This document shows positions 63,431 through 64,000 of a stretch of 64,000 bases of DNA, piece after piece (position 1 is the first letter of the stretch; every line of letters begins with the position of its first letter). Location of the stretch: the NCBI GenBank assembly GCA_963722495.1, contig CAVRND010000028.1:62001-126000 (forward strand), written 5' to 3'. This DNA comes from Hyphomicrobium_A sp963722495 (GTDB lineage: Bacteria; Pseudomonadota; Alphaproteobacteria; Rhizobiales; Hyphomicrobiaceae). The notes beneath the pieces are model-generated. The model saw only the letters and a program-made list of their open reading frames with translations. It was not told where the DNA came from and did not search any database. The position numbers and the translations under genes are program-made.

Positions 63431-64000
63431 ATGAGCGTCGAGCCCACCACGCTTCTCCTCTGTGCGCGCATTCGTCCCGGATGCGAGGCGCAGTTCGCCG
63501 AGTGGCAAGGGCGCTGGCAAAGCGCGCTGCTCGCTGCGGCCGACGCGACCAGTGTCGAGCTCTGGCCGTCCGCCCCGCCGGATCAGTTGGAAGCGGTCGC
63601 GCTGGCTCGCTTCGCCTCGGTCGATGCCTTGCGGCAGTGGCGCCGCGGCGAGGCCAATCGCAACCTCGTCGCCGAAGTCGCGCCGCTGGTCGAAGGCGGC
63701 CTAGTCATGCAGTTGGTGGGACAGGCCGCCGTCGACTACTCGGTTGCGCACGGGGTGACCATGGTCATCGTCACCGAAATCAAGCCCGGCAAGGAAGCGG
63801 CATACCGGGCATGGGCCGATCGCATTCAAAAATTGCAGGCGACCTTTACCGGATACCTGGGCTCGTTCGTGCAACCGCCGCAGCGGGGCGAGACCGGCTG
63901 GACGACGGTGTTGCGTTTCGACTCAGCGCCGAACCTCGAGCGCTGGCTGAAATCCGACGCGCGCGCCGCAATGGTGAAGGACAGCGAGGATCTCGTCGCG
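63431..64000 (+). CDS. antibiotic biosynthesis monooxygenase-domain protein, cut by window edge
   Basis: At least 190 codons, open at the window end. Two repeats of an ABM-type (dimeric alpha-beta barrel) domain: first LLLCARIRPGCEAQFAEWQG to AEVAPLVEGG, second MVIVTEIKPGKEAAYRAWAD, TGYLGSFVQPPQRGETGWTT and VLRFDSAPNLERWLKSDARA. Starts 3 bp after the multicopper oxidase stop, so the two are probably co-transcribed. No strong ribosome site is visible. The family includes cofactor-free oxygenases and haem-degrading enzymes; role unknown. Confidence 0.8.
   Translation, partial: MSVEPTTLLLCARIRPGCEAQFAEWQGRWQSALLAAADATSVELWPSAPPDQLEAVALARFASVDALRQWRRGEANRNLVAEVAPLVEGGLVMQLVGQAAVDYSVAHGVTMVIVTEIKPGKEAAYRAWADRIQKLQATFTGYLGSFVQPPQRGETGWTTVLRFDSAPNLERWLKSDARAAMVKDSEDLVA

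Noticed and set aside
1..64000. tRNA, rRNA, CRISPR, prophage or IS transposase genes
   Set aside because: No cloverleaf with a TTCGAATC-type loop, no regular spacer array and no integrase or transposase motifs were seen by reading.

Overview
The window looks like a GC-rich chromosomal segment of an alphaproteobacterium of the Hyphomicrobiales (Rhizobiales). The evidence is family content: 5-aminolevulinate synthase (C4 haem pathway), the MarR-type regulator LdtR beside a murein L,D-transpeptidase, the DUF2155/NDUFA12 pair, an extensin-family protein, a rhizobial-type porin and MntR. I cannot name the genus. There is no tRNA, rRNA, CRISPR array, integrase or transposase gene that I can see; it is mostly housekeeping and envelope genes.

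Layout. 1-7 kb: hemA (cut by the window edge), ldtP-ldtR, 3-hydroxyisobutyryl-CoA hydrolase, extensin-family protein, hemB. 7-9.2 kb: two small exported EF-hand-type proteins, DUF2155 and NDUFA12 (complex I accessory subunit). 9.2-13.6 kb: a long leader and the B12-dependent ribonucleotide reductase nrdJ. 13.6-15.2 kb: a strongly G-rich spacer, a degenerate stretch and a pair of unknown genes. 15.2-20.3 kb: RlpA, CinA-like protein, SfsA, and msrB-ykvA-msrA. 20.3-25.4 kb: catalase-like peroxidase, carotenoid oxygenase, CrcB and an EF-G-like GTPase. 26-33.6 kb: aminotransferase, several small membrane or secreted proteins, SDR, DMT protein, intradiol dioxygenase, VOC protein, CsbD, polysaccharide deacetylase. 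33.8-40 kb: ethanolamine permease, FecR-domain protein, polyhydroxyalkanoate-system protein, DUF763 and exonuclease III.

40-48 kb is a sulfate-uptake region read on the minus strand: sbp, a small hydrolase, a porin, then an XRE-cupin regulator coupled to cysT-cysW-cysA-cysB. 49-53.3 kb is an amino-sugar/peptidoglycan-recycling locus (nagK, SIS-domain protein and nagA on the minus strand, murQ divergent). 53.6-57.8 kb holds a glycosyltransferase-51 gene directly abutting a large L,D-transpeptidase, a Cys-repeat protein and a YidB protein. 58-64 kb: mntR, a methyltransferase, an exported RidA-like protein, a large multicopper oxidase with a C-terminal FG-GAP-like region, and a partial monooxygenase-domain gene.

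Two window-wide observations matter. First, many well-conserved genes (hemA, ldtP, the hydrolase, extensin, hemB, both EF-hand genes, DUF2155, rlpA, the catalase, the carotenoid oxygenase, the EF-G-like gene, the NTF2 gene, DUF763, the porin, GT51 and the multicopper oxidase) are split by one-base indels. This looks like uncorrected sequencing error, so I annotate each as one CDS. Second, a family of 67-86 bp palindromic elements whose ends are CTAGTGT or close variants occurs at 17.5, 20.2 and 39.9-40.05 kb, tightly against gene ends. I regard this as the most interesting unexplained feature.
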